The notes: generated by a model from the sequence alone, not told the origin. Counted from the first letter of the stretch, positions 19,395 through 30,283 are shown. The stretch is DNA of 32,388 bases from an uncultured Akkermansia sp. (GCA_947628035.1 CANQYL010000013.1:1-32388), one strand, 5' to 3'. Numbers and translations are program-made.

Positions 19395-20681
19395 ATGGCC
19401 ACGACAGACATCACAGCGTTGATCGATTATTACGTGAGGGAGAAGGACCTGACTCGCGAGCGAGTGATCCAGGCACTGGAGGCGTCGTTTCTGACGGCGT
19501 ATTCGAAGATGGTGCCGGGGGCGGACAGAATCCATGACTTGAGGGCGGTGGTGATACCTCAGAAGGGGAGTGTGAAGATCAAGGCGACCATGCGAGTGGT
19601 GGAAGATGAGCAGATGAGCGATCCCTTCAATGAGATCAAGCTCTCCACAGCGCAGCACGTGGCGAGTAAGAGCGGGAGACAGATCAATGTCGGGGATAGT
19701 GTGTCAGTTAATGTGACGCCGAAGGATTTTGGCAGGATAGCCGTGCAGACGGCGAGGCAGACGATGCAGCAGAGGATACGCCGAGCCGAGCAGGAGATGC
19801 TGGCGGAGGCATTTAAGGATCGGGTAGGGGAGCTTGTGACGGGCACTGTCAAGAGGTACGACAAGGGGGATGTGATTGTGGAGGTGGAAAAATTCGAAGG
19901 TCTTTTGTTGAGTCGTCAGCGCATTCCCGGTGAGGAATACAATGCGGGAGACAAGTTGAGATTCTATGTGGTAGAAGTGAGAGACGGGTCGAGGGGCAAT
20001 GAACTGATCTTGTCGCGCAGTCATCCGAATTTGGTGCGTCGTTTATTTGAGAGTGAGGTGATTGAGATCGCGGAGCACTCGGTGGAGATCGTGACGGTTG
20101 TGCGCGAGGCCGGTTACAGGAGCAAACTGGTGGTGAGGAGCCACGATGCGAATGTGGACCCAATAGGGGCGTGTGTAGGCATCCGCGGGTCACGGGTGAA
20201 GAATGTGGTGAACGAACTGAATCACGAAAAAGTTGACATCTTGGAGTACACCGAGGACAAGGGAGAAATGGTGAAAGAATCTCTGGCGCCGATTGACCCG
20301 GTGCGTATCGATGTTGATGAGGCTGCGCGCGTGGTGACTGTTTACGTGGAGGATGACAAGGCGGCGGCGAAGGCCAAGGGGCGCAAGGGTCAGAACGTGC
20401 GACTCACGGCGCGGTTGATCTCCACGCCGGAGGAGAGGTGGGATGTGCGGGTCGAGGCGCACGACAGCCGGGCGGCACTGGAGGCGCAGGCACAGGAGGG
20501 AGCCAGTGAGCTCGCGCAGAAACTGAACATCACGGATAGTTTGGCCAGCGCTATGGTGCAGGCGGGATTTACGACCGTGGAGGGAATTGCCGCATACGGG
20601 CAGAAGGAAGACCTGATGGAGGCTCTCGGCATCACGGAGGAGGAGGCCGAAAAGATCTTGCAAGCCGCTAGAAACAACTAA
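19395..20681 (+). CDS. nusA: Transcription termination/antitermination factor NusA
   Basis: Binds RNA polymerase and modulates pausing, termination and antitermination. From the ATG at 19395 it has 428 residues (MATTDITALIDYYVREKDL). Domains in order: the N-terminal polymerase-binding domain (about 1-130, with SKMVPGADRIHDLRAVVIP); S1 (about 136-200, VTGTVKRYDKGDVIVEVEKFEGLL); KH1 and KH2 (with IGACVGIRGSRVKNVVNEL, the KH loop); and a short C-terminal helix-hairpin-helix stretch (ITEEEAEKILQAARNN). An in-frame start at 19344 would place the leader terminator inside the coding region and add 17 unrelated residues, so it was not chosen. It is followed by infB after 22 bases. The usual upstream neighbour rimP is missing here. 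Confidence 0.95.
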   Translation: MATTDITALIDYYVREKDLTRERVIQALEASFLTAYSKMVPGADRIHDLRAVVIPQKGSVKIKATMRVVEDEQMSDPFNEIKLSTAQHVASKSGRQINVGDSVSVNVTPKDFGRIAVQTARQTMQQRIRRAEQEMLAEAFKDRVGELVTGTVKRYDKGDVIVEVEKFEGLLLSRQRIPGEEYNAGDKLRFYVVEVRDGSRGNELILSRSHPNLVRRLFESEVIEIAEHSVEIVTVVREAGYRSKLVVRSHDANVDPIGACVGIRGSRVKNVVNELNHEKVDILEYTEDKGEMVKESLAPIDPVRIDVDEAARVVTVYVEDDKAAAKAKGRKGQNVRLTARLISTPEERWDVRVEAHDSRAALEAQAQEGASELAQKLNITDSLASAMVQAGFTTVEGIAAYGQKEDLMEALGITEEEAEKILQAARNN

Positions 20682-20703
20682 CCAAAAAGACGAACGAGAA
20701 CAC

Positions 20704-22812
<2,109 letters not shown>

Positions 22813-22820
22813 ATCAAACG

Positions 22821-23207
22821 ATGCCAACACACCGCTTAGATAAAGTGAATGAGTTGCTGAAGCGGGAAATAGGGTCGTATGTGCAGCGAGAGTTTGAGTG
22901 GCCCGGCACCATCGTTTCTATCTTAGATGTGGAGGTGACGGAGGATCTGAGAGAAGCGCGTGTGTGGGTAGGGGTCGTGGGGAAGATGACGGCAGGGAGC
23001 GTCGTAGAGAAGCTGAGTCGATACAGGGGGATGATTCAGGGAGCGTTGGCGAGGAGGGTCGTGTTGCGTCACACTCCGAAGCTGAGTTTCAGACATGATG
23101 ATTCGGCACAACGTGGGGTGGACATGGTGAATTTGCTTGATGATATTGAGAAGAACTTGCCGAAGGCGCCGCGGCTGCCGGAGGGCGAAAGCGATCCGGA
23201 GATATGA
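22821..23207 (+). CDS. rbfA: Ribosome-binding factor A
   Basis: Helps the late maturation of the 30S subunit, binding near the 5-prime end of 16S rRNA. The protein has 128 residues. The opening HRLDKVNELLKREIGSYVQREFEWP and the KH-like fold segment (VSILDVEVTEDLREARVWVGVVG, then LRHTPKLSFRHDDSAQRGVDMVNLLDDIEK) match the family closely. The ATG at 22821 was chosen because the longer frame from 22776 overlaps the infB end and adds 15 residues outside the family fold. No Shine-Dalgarno site is seen; the 8-base gap to infB suggests coupled translation. Confidence 0.95.
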   Translation: MPTHRLDKVNELLKREIGSYVQREFEWPGTIVSILDVEVTEDLREARVWVGVVGKMTAGSVVEKLSRYRGMIQGALARRVVLRHTPKLSFRHDDSAQRGVDMVNLLDDIEKNLPKAPRLPEGESDPEI

Positions 23208-23236
23208 AGGACTAACCCCTCTCACAGAGAGCAACT

Positions 23237-26200
23237 ATGGCAGGAAGGATAACCATACGGCGCGTCGGGTCTGTGCTGCCTACGGTGTGCCTTTTGATCT
23301 TCCTCGTTGTGAGTTTGACGGTGGTATGGCTGTCCGGGCAAGGCTTCCCTGAATGGGTGCTTCGATATGTGGAGGAAAAGGCGGCGGAACAAGGGGTTTA
23401 TCTGAAGCTCGGAGCCGTGAAGTTGGCTCCTGCTCGTGGTCTTGCAATCAAGGTAGAAGGGGCACAACTTTTTGCGCGAGCCGGAGAAAAAGAACCTCTG
23501 GCGCGAGTTCGACACGTGGCGGTCGGAGTGAGCGCGGCGCACTTGTTGGTCGGTGAAGTGAGACCGAGCTTTTTCAACCTCCTGGGGGGAGAGGTACGGG
23601 TGCCTGTCGCCGGAGAGGAGGGGAAAGCTTTGGAGGTGAGCGATCTCGAGCTGTCAGCACTCAGCGACCGGGACGGGATGATCCAAGTGACATCCGGCAA
23701 GCTGAATTTGCAAGACATACCGGTCGTGGTGCGGGGGAGCCTCAATCCGGAGTTGCGGCAGAGAGAGCCGAAGCAGACGAGTGGCCAGAAGATGGAGCTT
23801 GCAACTCTGCTGGAAGGGCAGGCTGAGCTTGTTGACAGGATCTACACTGTTATTGAGCAGCAGCACTGGAGCGGGCAGGATATGCCGAGCCTTGACGTGC
23901 GAATCGACTTTCAAGAGGAGTTCCGCGTAGCGATGAGGGCATCCGTTCCGCGTTACGACGTCGGTCAATTTCATTTTCGGCAAGCTGCCGCTGATTTTGT
24001 TTACAACAAGAAGATTCTCACGATCAATTCGCTGCGTTTTCGGACGATTGATCCGGAAGCATCCGCCAGCTTGCAGGGGGCGTACGACATAGCGGGGCGT
24101 CGGCTCTCTTTCAACATGGAGAGCAACGCGGCGTTGCTGCGTATGGCGCGGCACGCAGGGAATGAGGCCGTGCAAGCCTATCTTTCCAAGTTCCATCACT
24201 CCGATGAGCATCTTCCGCATGTGCGTTCAACGGGCGACATTGAGTTTGAGGAGAATTTCTCGCTGAAGACGGCGAGGGTGCGCGGATTTTTGGAGCAGGA
24301 GCAATTGATGGTGGGAAGCTCCAAAGTGGACGAACTGCAACTCTCATTTTTCTACGACAACGGGAATTTCAACATCGATAAGCTTGAACTCCGCTTGTCG
24401 GACGGAGTGCTCCAGGCCTTGGCGAGTGCGCAGGATGGGGAGGGACAGGCTCAGGTAGCGGCAGATCTGCCGGTGCAGAGGGTACTCACGCTCATCACGG
24501 AACTTGCGGAACAGGAGATCGAGCTACCGGAGGGTCTGGTGTTGGGGGACAGGGTGAACTTGCAGCTGCACGCCCGGTTGACAGCGCCGGCCTTTAAACC
24601 GGGGCAGACCGATTGGCAGGATTTTGTGCCATCTTTCCGTCTGGTGGGAGCCAAGTTGCATTCGGATTTGCTGGAGTACGAGGGAAATCGTTTGGAGAAT
24701 GCAGAGGTAGCCGTCAAGCTATCCGGCATTGACCAGACACGGAACTACCAATTGTATGGCGTGCAGGAGATGCAGCTGCAGCTGCAGGCGAGCTCAGCCT
24801 CCATCATAGGAGAGGATGGAAAGGGGATGAAATTGGGCAAGGTGAAGGCTGATATCACGGGACATCAGGTGTGCTTTCGGGAAGATGGGATGCCGCAGGG
24901 TATCGCAGAAGTCAAGCTAACGGCGGATGCCGAGGAGCTGGCTCTGTCTGCCCGGGAAAAGGAAGAGGAAGTTGGGAGCGAGGACGGAGCGAAGAATTTG
25001 CACGCGCGGGTCGAGGTGTCCGATGTGAAGATTGAGGGAGAGGGAACTGATGTGAGCATAGGCGAGGGGAGTGCGGACCTGACCGCGCAGGAGGCACGCA
25101 TGGCGGGATGGGAAACGGGAACGGTCGAAGCGAAGATCGATGACATGAAGGACATCATGCCGCTCGGGGAGAACAAGAAATTTTTTGCTGCGGTCAAATT
25201 GCAAACAAACGTGAGGGATATCCGCCGCGGAGAGGTGTATATGGGGAATTTGCAGATGATCGGCTCCTTGCAGGAATACACGCACGGGATCGTGGAGGTG
25301 CAATGGCAGCATGGAGAGGATGCAGGGACGACGTTAGTGAGTGCAGAGCCGGATTGGACGAATCCGGAGGAGGTCCTGCTCAGGAACATCCACGTAGAGG
25401 TGCAGCCGAAGGCCGTTGGTGTGTTGATGGAGTTGACAGGGACAGAGAGCACGGAACTTGAGATTCCGGAGAAGGTCGAGGCACAGGGGGACTGCAAGTT
25501 TGATGCCGGGATGAGGTTGATGGGGGCCCAGTGGGAGATGATGGCACGCCAATTGGTGCGCACACCTCACAAGCAGAAAGTCTTTGAAGGGGACCGGGTG
25601 GAGATAGCGGTGGAAACGGGAGGGGAGATGCACCGGAGCAGGGACGGATCGGACCTGCTTTATACAATGAATGTGTTGGCTAGGCATGAGACCGGAGATT
25701 TCAACGGAGTCATTTCCGGCAGCACGGAGGGAACTTTGCGGGTGACAGGGACGAATACGATTCGTGCGGACGTGGTGGATAGGCTGATTGACAATGATGA
25801 TGCTCACTCCATCATTCGTGATTTTCGGTTCACCGACAAAACTAAGACGAACATAACAGAAATTAAAGTCGATGTCGATCTGCGCGACGGGATAGCGGTA
25901 GATTCATACTGTTGGGTTGAGTTGGAGAACGCCGGGTATATGCTGAGCGTGTTGGAGGATACGGTGGATGGCGGGGAGAGAGTGCGTCAGGATGTGGGGA
26001 AGAATCTGCATAGTTCTGTGACGAGAGCGACATGCGGTGTAGCGGCGCACGTGATCATGGATCGCAAAAGGAAGGATGGAACCCCGGAGCCGGATGAATG
26101 CGTCATAACTATCACCAAGCCGACTCTCGTCTATGATAACACGGATTGGTTGCACCGCAGCGGTATCAAGAACGGCACGCGAGAGACAACTCTGAGCGGC

Positions 26201-27367
26201 GAAGCTGTCATCATCGACGTTGAGCATAGTTTTGTTGAATTACGCAACGTGAAGGGGAGCGTGTACCCCGCCTATTCCTTCGGAATGTTTTTTGCGGACA
26301 TGTACGGCATATTGGAAGATGTCATCGTGGCAAAGCCGGTGATGGTGGAGGCGCCGATGTGTGTATTCCCTATCTACGATGATTGTATTCGTCCGATGAG
26401 CGGGACGATACGAGTGGTGAGCGAAGAGGACGTGGATTTCCATTTTTTGGGAACGACGATCCCGTTGTCGGATTTTTCAGGTTTTGTCCATCTGACGGAC
26501 GACTACGTGCAATTGGATCGGATGAATGCCGTGAGTTGGGAGGGAGTCCTGAATGCATCGCTCAAAATAGGAATATCCGGAAAAAGAACCAGCTTGGACG
26601 GCTATGTAAAAGCTCAGTGCATGAACCTGCAGAAGATAGCAGCTGCGTACGACAGCAAGCAGGTGCCGGCGCTGTGCAGCGGAGAGATCCGATTCCGGGC
26701 TCCGGATTTGGGGGTGAAACAATTGACGGGATACGGCAGGGTGGATATTGAGAATGGTGATTTGATGCAGCTGAACTTGTTTCGCCCAGTAAGCGCCTTC
26801 ATATCCGACTTGCCGGGACATTTTACGAGATTGGAGAGCGAGGTGCGCGCGGGGACGGGAAAGGAAAAGCAACCGGGGTTTTTCATGAAAGTGTTAACAA
26901 CGCTCTTCAAAGGTCTCGGCAAAATAGTCGGCAAGACCGGCAATCGGATTGGTCGCACGGCGAGTGACATACCCGGCATGAATCACCTCATCGCTTATGA
27001 TCTCCAGGAAGCCCATGCGAACTTCCGTATCAATAATGGCTTCATCTTTACCCGTGACATGAAGGCCAAGGGAAGCAACCTTAACGTGCGCCTCAATGCC
27101 GACCTGGATCTTGAAACGTTGGAGATACGCGGAAACCTATGGCCGCGTATCTCCAGCCTCCCCACTATCATGCTTTCTCCCCTCACCATGCTTTCCGACT
27201 TTATGGTTGATATCATACTTTACGGAACGATGGAGAACTTGCAGTGGAAGATAGCGTTGGACAAACGAATCAAGCAAGAATCTGCCGGAAAGGGAGAGGA
27301 GAGGACACCTCACTCTCCGACGGGGGAGAGGAAAAGATGGAGGAATGCGCGAGACGGTGGCAGGTGA
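23237..27367 (+). CDS. Giant AsmA/TamB-like envelope protein
   Basis: Probably an inner-membrane-anchored periplasmic bridge of the AsmA/YhdP/TamB type, which in other bacteria takes part in phospholipid transport or outer-membrane protein assembly. The protein has 1376 residues. There is one membrane helix near residues 13-35 (LPTVCLLIFLVVSLTVVWLSG), then a very long beta-rich region. An AsmA-like C-terminal region occupies roughly 1080-1340 (RMNAVSWEGVLNASLKIGISG, GYGRVDIENGDLMQLNLFRPVSAFIS, then FTRDMKAKGSNLNVRLNADLDLETLEIRGNLWPRISSLP). The last 35 residues are basic and disordered. It follows rbfA by 29 bases and shares its transcription unit. The exact substrate cannot be told from sequence. 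Confidence 0.75.
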   Translation: MAGRITIRRVGSVLPTVCLLIFLVVSLTVVWLSGQGFPEWVLRYVEEKAAEQGVYLKLGAVKLAPARGLAIKVEGAQLFARAGEKEPLARVRHVAVGVSAAHLLVGEVRPSFFNLLGGEVRVPVAGEEGKALEVSDLELSALSDRDGMIQVTSGKLNLQDIPVVVRGSLNPELRQREPKQTSGQKMELATLLEGQAELVDRIYTVIEQQHWSGQDMPSLDVRIDFQEEFRVAMRASVPRYDVGQFHFRQAAADFVYNKKILTINSLRFRTIDPEASASLQGAYDIAGRRLSFNMESNAALLRMARHAGNEAVQAYLSKFHHSDEHLPHVRSTGDIEFEENFSLKTARVRGFLEQEQLMVGSSKVDELQLSFFYDNGNFNIDKLELRLSDGVLQALASAQDGEGQAQVAADLPVQRVLTLITELAEQEIELPEGLVLGDRVNLQLHARLTAPAFKPGQTDWQDFVPSFRLVGAKLHSDLLEYEGNRLENAEVAVKLSGIDQTRNYQLYGVQEMQLQLQASSASIIGEDGKGMKLGKVKADITGHQVCFREDGMPQGIAEVKLTADAEELALSAREKEEEVGSEDGAKNLHARVEVSDVKIEGEGTDVSIGEGSADLTAQEARMAGWETGTVEAKIDDMKDIMPLGENKKFFAAVKLQTNVRDIRRGEVYMGNLQMIGSLQEYTHGIVEVQWQHGEDAGTTLVSAEPDWTNPEEVLLRNIHVEVQPKAVGVLMELTGTESTELEIPEKVEAQGDCKFDAGMRLMGAQWEMMARQLVRTPHKQKVFEGDRVEIAVETGGEMHRSRDGSDLLYTMNVLARHETGDFNGVISGSTEGTLRVTGTNTIRADVVDRLIDNDDAHSIIRDFRFTDKTKTNITEIKVDVDLRDGIAVDSYCWVELENAGYMLSVLEDTVDGGERVRQDVGKNLHSSVTRATCGVAAHVIMDRKRKDGTPEPDECVITITKPTLVYDNTDWLHRSGIKNGTRETTLSGEAVIIDVEHSFVELRNVKGSVYPAYSFGMFFADMYGILEDVIVAKPVMVEAPMCVFPIYDDCIRPMSGTIRVVSEEDVDFHFLGTTIPLSDFSGFVHLTDDYVQLDRMNAVSWEGVLNASLKIGISGKRTSLDGYVKAQCMNLQKIAAAYDSKQVPALCSGEIRFRAPDLGVKQLTGYGRVDIENGDLMQLNLFRPVSAFISDLPGHFTRLESEVRAGTGKEKQPGFFMKVLTTLFKGLGKIVGKTGNRIGRTASDIPGMNHLIAYDLQEAHANFRINNGFIFTRDMKAKGSNLNVRLNADLDLETLEIRGNLWPRISSLPTIMLSPLTMLSDFMVDIILYGTMENLQWKIALDKRIKQESAGKGEERTPHSPTGERKRWRNARDGGR

Positions 27368-27381
27368 GGAGGAAAACCTTC

Positions 27382-27396
27382 GAGCTGCACCGGTGG
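27382..27396. repeat. Left 15-bp target-site duplication of the IS30 element
   Basis: GAGCTGCACCGGTGG is identical to 28631-28645 and directly abuts the left terminal repeat of the element. It contains the 8-base palindrome CACCGGTG. Confidence 0.85.
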
Positions 27397-27422
27397 TGTG
27401 AATTGCAAGAACAAATGCAACA
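27397..27422. repeat. Left terminal inverted repeat of the IS30 element
   Basis: Starts TGTGAATTGCAAGAAC and continues through AAATGCAACA. It pairs with the reverse complement of 28605-28630 with five mismatches in 26 positions, and lies 20 bases beyond the transposase stop codon. Confidence 0.85.
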
Positions 27423-27442
27423 TATGACAGAAAGAGTTGAGG

Positions 27443-28528
27443 TCATGCGAAGAGAGGGGTAAAATAGTGACGGAAGGAATGAGCCATATGCCAGGCGGAT
27501 TTGCCCTCGAAGATGGCGCGAGGGTAGCGATTCATCCAGAGAGCGATGGCGTTGAGAGTTGTTTGAGAGACGCGGGAAAAATCCGTGCCCTTAGGGAAGA
27601 AGCGGCGGATGAAGCGATTGGCATTTTCATTGCTGCCGCGTTCGGAGGCGCAGTAGGGATGGGCGACGTAATGGACGGTACGAGCTTTGTTGGGGGCGAG
27701 GCAGGAGGAAGAGATAGCGGCAGAGTCGGCGAACTCGCAGCCATTATCGGTAGTAATGGAGCGGAAGACAGAGGCGAAGGTTTGAGCGCCGAGACGTCTT
27801 TCGAGTCGATTGAGCAGTTGGACGACGCAATGGGAAGTTTTTCTGCGCAGACGGAAGATGAGTTGGAAACGGGTAGAGCGTTCGGTGAGGACGAGTAAGA
27901 CACATTTGGAGCCGCGAGGACCGACGACGCAATCCATTTCGAAATGACCGGACTCTATACGTTGATTGATAGAATCAGGACGTTTTTCGATGCTGATAGC
28001 GCCGGTATCGTTATGGGCGAGACGTTTAGGAAGAGGTTGTTTACGTTTTTTGCGTGGGCCTTGAATCAAATCATGGGGGGAGATGCCGATAATGCCCTGA
28101 TAAACGTAATTGTAGATTGTACGGGAGGAGAAAGGGCAAGGGATGCCATTTCTGATGAGTATTTCACGGGCGGCATAGGGAGAGTGCTTTAGCTTGCCGC
28201 CCATAAGATCAAAGAGTTGGGCGGCAAGCTGGTAATTGGAGCCGATCTTTAAGGCTGGGCCATGAGCACTCTTCTGCTCGTTACATCTATCTTGGGCGAA
28301 CTGGGCGCGATAGGCGCGGTATACGGTGAGATCGTGCTTGAGTTGCGAGACCGAGCCTCGCTTGACTTCGCGATAGATAGTGACGCGGTTGCGATCGAGC
28401 AGCTTAGCGATCTGAGTGATGGACTTCTTCTCACGCAGCCAGCGCTCAATTTGCTGACGCTCGGAGAAAGTAATGTGCTTGCCTTTTCGGGCAACGGAGT
28501 TACAATGCGTTTGGGTGTCTTGGTTCAT
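27443..28528 (-). CDS. IS30-family transposase
   Basis: DDE transposase of 361 residues, a usual length for the family. An N-terminal helix-turn-helix (about 18-58: ITFSERQQIERWLREKKSITQIAKLLDRNRVTIYREVKRG) binds the element ends. The catalytic triad is visible: D199 in HFEMDCVVG, D261 in TTDNGCEF and E296 in the typical ERGSNENANRFIRRFFPKGTDF block. The frame is intact, so the enzyme may be active. Upstream on the minus strand there is a TATAAC that might be a -10 box, but no convincing -35 or ribosome binding site. Confidence 0.95.
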   Translation of the reverse strand: MNQDTQTHCNSVARKGKHITFSERQQIERWLREKKSITQIAKLLDRNRVTIYREVKRGSVSQLKHDLTVYRAYRAQFAQDRCNEQKSAHGPALKIGSNYQLAAQLFDLMGGKLKHSPYAAREILIRNGIPCPFSSRTIYNYVYQGIIGISPHDLIQGPRKKRKQPLPKRLAHNDTGAISIEKRPDSINQRIESGHFEMDCVVGPRGSKCVLLVLTERSTRFQLIFRLRRKTSHCVVQLLNRLERRLGAQTFASVFRSITTDNGCEFADSAAISSSCLAPNKARTVHYVAHPYCASERGSNENANRFIRRFFPKGTDFSRVSQTTLNAIALWMNRYPRAIFEGKSAWHMAHSFRHYFTPLFA

Positions 28529-28574
28529 AGTGTCTGGGTTTGTTATAGGGAAATTACTCTAGCATACTTTGAAC

Positions 28575-28602
28575 TTCTTGGCACCCTTTTTTGTGCCAAG
28601 AA
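28575..28602. other. Perfect hairpin inside the IS30 right end
   Basis: TTCTTGGCAC (28575-28584) pairs perfectly with GTGCCAAGAA (28593-28602) around the 8-base loop CCTTTTTT. It lies between the right terminal repeat and the transposase start. No T-run follows on either strand, so it is not a simple terminator. Hairpins in this position in other IS elements shield the transposase start from read-through transcripts; that role here is inferred. Confidence 0.7.
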
Positions 28603-28604
28603 CC

Positions 28605-28630
28605 TGTTGCATTTAATTTTGCGATCCACA
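28605..28630. repeat. Right terminal inverted repeat of the IS30 element
   Basis: The reverse complement begins TGTGGATCGCAAAATT and continues with AAATGCAACA, matching the left end at 21 of 26 positions. The 15-bp target duplication starts immediately after it. Confidence 0.85.
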
Positions 28631-28645
28631 GAGCTGCACCGGTGG
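28631..28645. repeat. Right 15-bp target-site duplication of the IS30 element
   Basis: Identical to GAGCTGCACCGGTGG at 27382-27396. The short remaining stretch to the MATE start (28646-28694) contains no convincing promoter. Confidence 0.85.
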
Positions 28646-28694
28646 AAAGTTTACGCTGTTCAAAAGGACGGACATGTGATTAAATGGGGCGCGC

Positions 28695-30185
28695 ATGAGT
28701 ATCGGAGACGGACGAGAAGGCAAGATACGCGCCGCGCTGGCAAAGGGTCAGCTCGGTGGGAAACTCGCCGGACTCAGCCTGCCGAGACAAATTATCACCA
28801 TTGCCCTCTGGCCACTGCTGGAGCAAATAATGAGCTTCATTTGCGCCTCCACCTCCCTCATCCTGGCGACCGGTATGAGTGATGACGGTGTGGTGAAGGA
28901 ACACCTCGCTTCCGGCATTGGAGTGACGGGTTATGTGATGTGGCTTGGCTTTCTCATGCAGGGGGCGGTTGGAATGGGGGCCACGGCTATCGTGAGCAGG
29001 ATGACAGGCGCGAGGCGATTTGGCGACGCCAACTACGCAGCGAATCAGGCTGCCACACTCGGACTGTTGGCGGGATTACTTTCCGCCGGACTCATGTACG
29101 TTACAGCCGATTTTCTGGTGATGCATCTCTTGGATTTATCGGAATACGCGCAGGAGGTTGCATTGCGTTTCATGAACACGGGGTGTTGGGTGGCGGTTTT
29201 TTCCGGAATTGTATTCGCCGTGAATGCGGCATTGCGTGGGAGTGGCGATACGAGAACACCGTTTTTCATCATGCTCGCCGTGGATGGGCTCAACATTGTA
29301 TTTAGCATTTTTCTTGTGCATGTGATGGGAATGTTTGTGGAAGGCCTGGCATGGGGAATGGTGCTCAGCATGGCGGTATCGGCGCTCATTCTCACGGCGA
29401 TCTTGATGCGCAATTCTCTCCGCATGCGTCGTGAGATGGGAAATAGACCTTTGGATGAATATGCGGCACTCCAGGGGCGTTCTTACGTGCCCCCTTTGTT
29501 TTTGCGCCTTCGTGATATGATTCCGGATCACGGAATGATGGCTCGTATCCTTAACATTGGGTGGTCTCAGGCCGTTGAGGTGGGCGGTATCTGGGTGATC
29601 CAGATGTACGTGTTGCACATTATTTCGCGATTGGGGGATGCAGCCGTCGGAGCTCACACGATTGCCATACGAATTGAGTCGTTGAGCTTTCTGCCTGGTT
29701 TTGCGATCGGTGTGGCGGGGGCTGCGCTTGTGGGACAGTATCTGGGGAGTCGCAGTGCGCGACTTGCGCTGGAAACCATTCACAAGTGTATTTTATACAG
29801 TGTGATGTTCATGGGAGCCATGGGGGTTATCTTTTTCCTGTTTCCGGAATTTTTTGTGTACATTTTTGCATCAGACTCGCCGGGGTTGATGGCGGTGGCG
29901 GTGCCGGTGGTGCGAGTATTTTTGATAGCCGAGCCGTTTTATGCCGCCATGTTGATGATCAAAATGTGTTTGCGCGGGGCGGGATACACGAAGAAAGTGA
30001 TGTATGTGTCGTACGGATGCATGGGATTTTTCCGCGTGGGGTGCCTGCTGATCTGGGACACCCTTTGGCCGGAGTCCCTCTCTCTCGTGGGCCTCTGGCT
30101 CCTTTTCTCTGTGGACATGGCTGTAGAGTTTGCCATCCTACTGCGGATGTTGCACGGACTCTCATGGGTTCGTAAGCAGGTCTAG
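28695..30185 (+). CDS. MATE family efflux transporter
   Basis: Inner-membrane exporter of 496 residues that probably exchanges sodium or protons for drugs or metabolites. About twelve membrane helices are visible in two similar halves. The first half opens with LPRQIITIALWPLLEQIMSF and contains GYVMWLGFLMQGAVGMGATAIVSRMTGA, the counterpart of the MATE signature around helix 2. The second half contains GAHTIAIRIESLSFLPGFAIGVAGAALVGQYLG, the matching signature. The substrate cannot be predicted. Before the IS30 insertion it probably followed the AsmA-like gene closely and may have been the last gene of that operon. The ATG is preceded by GCGCGC, with no Shine-Dalgarno site. Confidence 0.93.
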   Translation: MSIGDGREGKIRAALAKGQLGGKLAGLSLPRQIITIALWPLLEQIMSFICASTSLILATGMSDDGVVKEHLASGIGVTGYVMWLGFLMQGAVGMGATAIVSRMTGARRFGDANYAANQAATLGLLAGLLSAGLMYVTADFLVMHLLDLSEYAQEVALRFMNTGCWVAVFSGIVFAVNAALRGSGDTRTPFFIMLAVDGLNIVFSIFLVHVMGMFVEGLAWGMVLSMAVSALILTAILMRNSLRMRREMGNRPLDEYAALQGRSYVPPLFLRLRDMIPDHGMMARILNIGWSQAVEVGGIWVIQMYVLHIISRLGDAAVGAHTIAIRIESLSFLPGFAIGVAGAALVGQYLGSRSARLALETIHKCILYSVMFMGAMGVIFFLFPEFFVYIFASDSPGLMAVAVPVVRVFLIAEPFYAAMLMIKMCLRGAGYTKKVMYVSYGCMGFFRVGCLLIWDTLWPESLSLVGLWLLFSVDMAVEFAILLRMLHGLSWVRKQV

Positions 30186-30221
30186 CCGATTGTTGAGCTG
30201 TCGTCGATGGAGACACAAAGG

Positions 30222-30254
30222 GCACGGAGTACAGAACGAAGCCTGCCTCCGTGC
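30222..30254. terminator. Candidate shared terminator between converging genes
   Basis: GCACGGAG (30222-30229) pairs with CTCCGTGC (30247-30254), an 8-bp stem with a 17-base loop. On the plus strand a run of six T follows about ten bases later (30265-30270). On the minus strand a CCCTTTGTGT stretch follows. It lies between the MATE stop and the autotransporter stop, the expected position for a two-way terminator, but the loop is large and the T-run is offset. Confidence 0.4.
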
Positions 30255-30283
30255 ACGGTATGCTGTTTTTTGCCCTCCCTCAT

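Larger units (their letters stand above)
27397..28630 (-). mobile_element. Complete IS30-family insertion sequence, 1234 bp
   Basis: Bounded by terminal inverted repeats at 27397-27422 and, inverted, 28605-28630. These match at 21 of 26 positions; both begin TGTG and share AAATGCAACA. It carries one transposase gene on the minus strand and is flanked by an identical 15-bp direct repeat. It sits between the AsmA-like gene and the MATE gene without breaking either. Removing the element and one repeat copy would leave about 78 bases between the two genes. Confidence 0.9.

Noticed and set aside
27437..27898. Plus-strand open frame inside the IS30 element
   Set aside because: It is the shadow of the transposase on the other strand; IS30 elements carry a single gene.
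30186..30283. Small RNA or small gene between the MATE gene and the second autotransporter
   Set aside because: Only a stem-loop with an offset T-run is seen; no promoter or convincing open frame is present in 98 bases.
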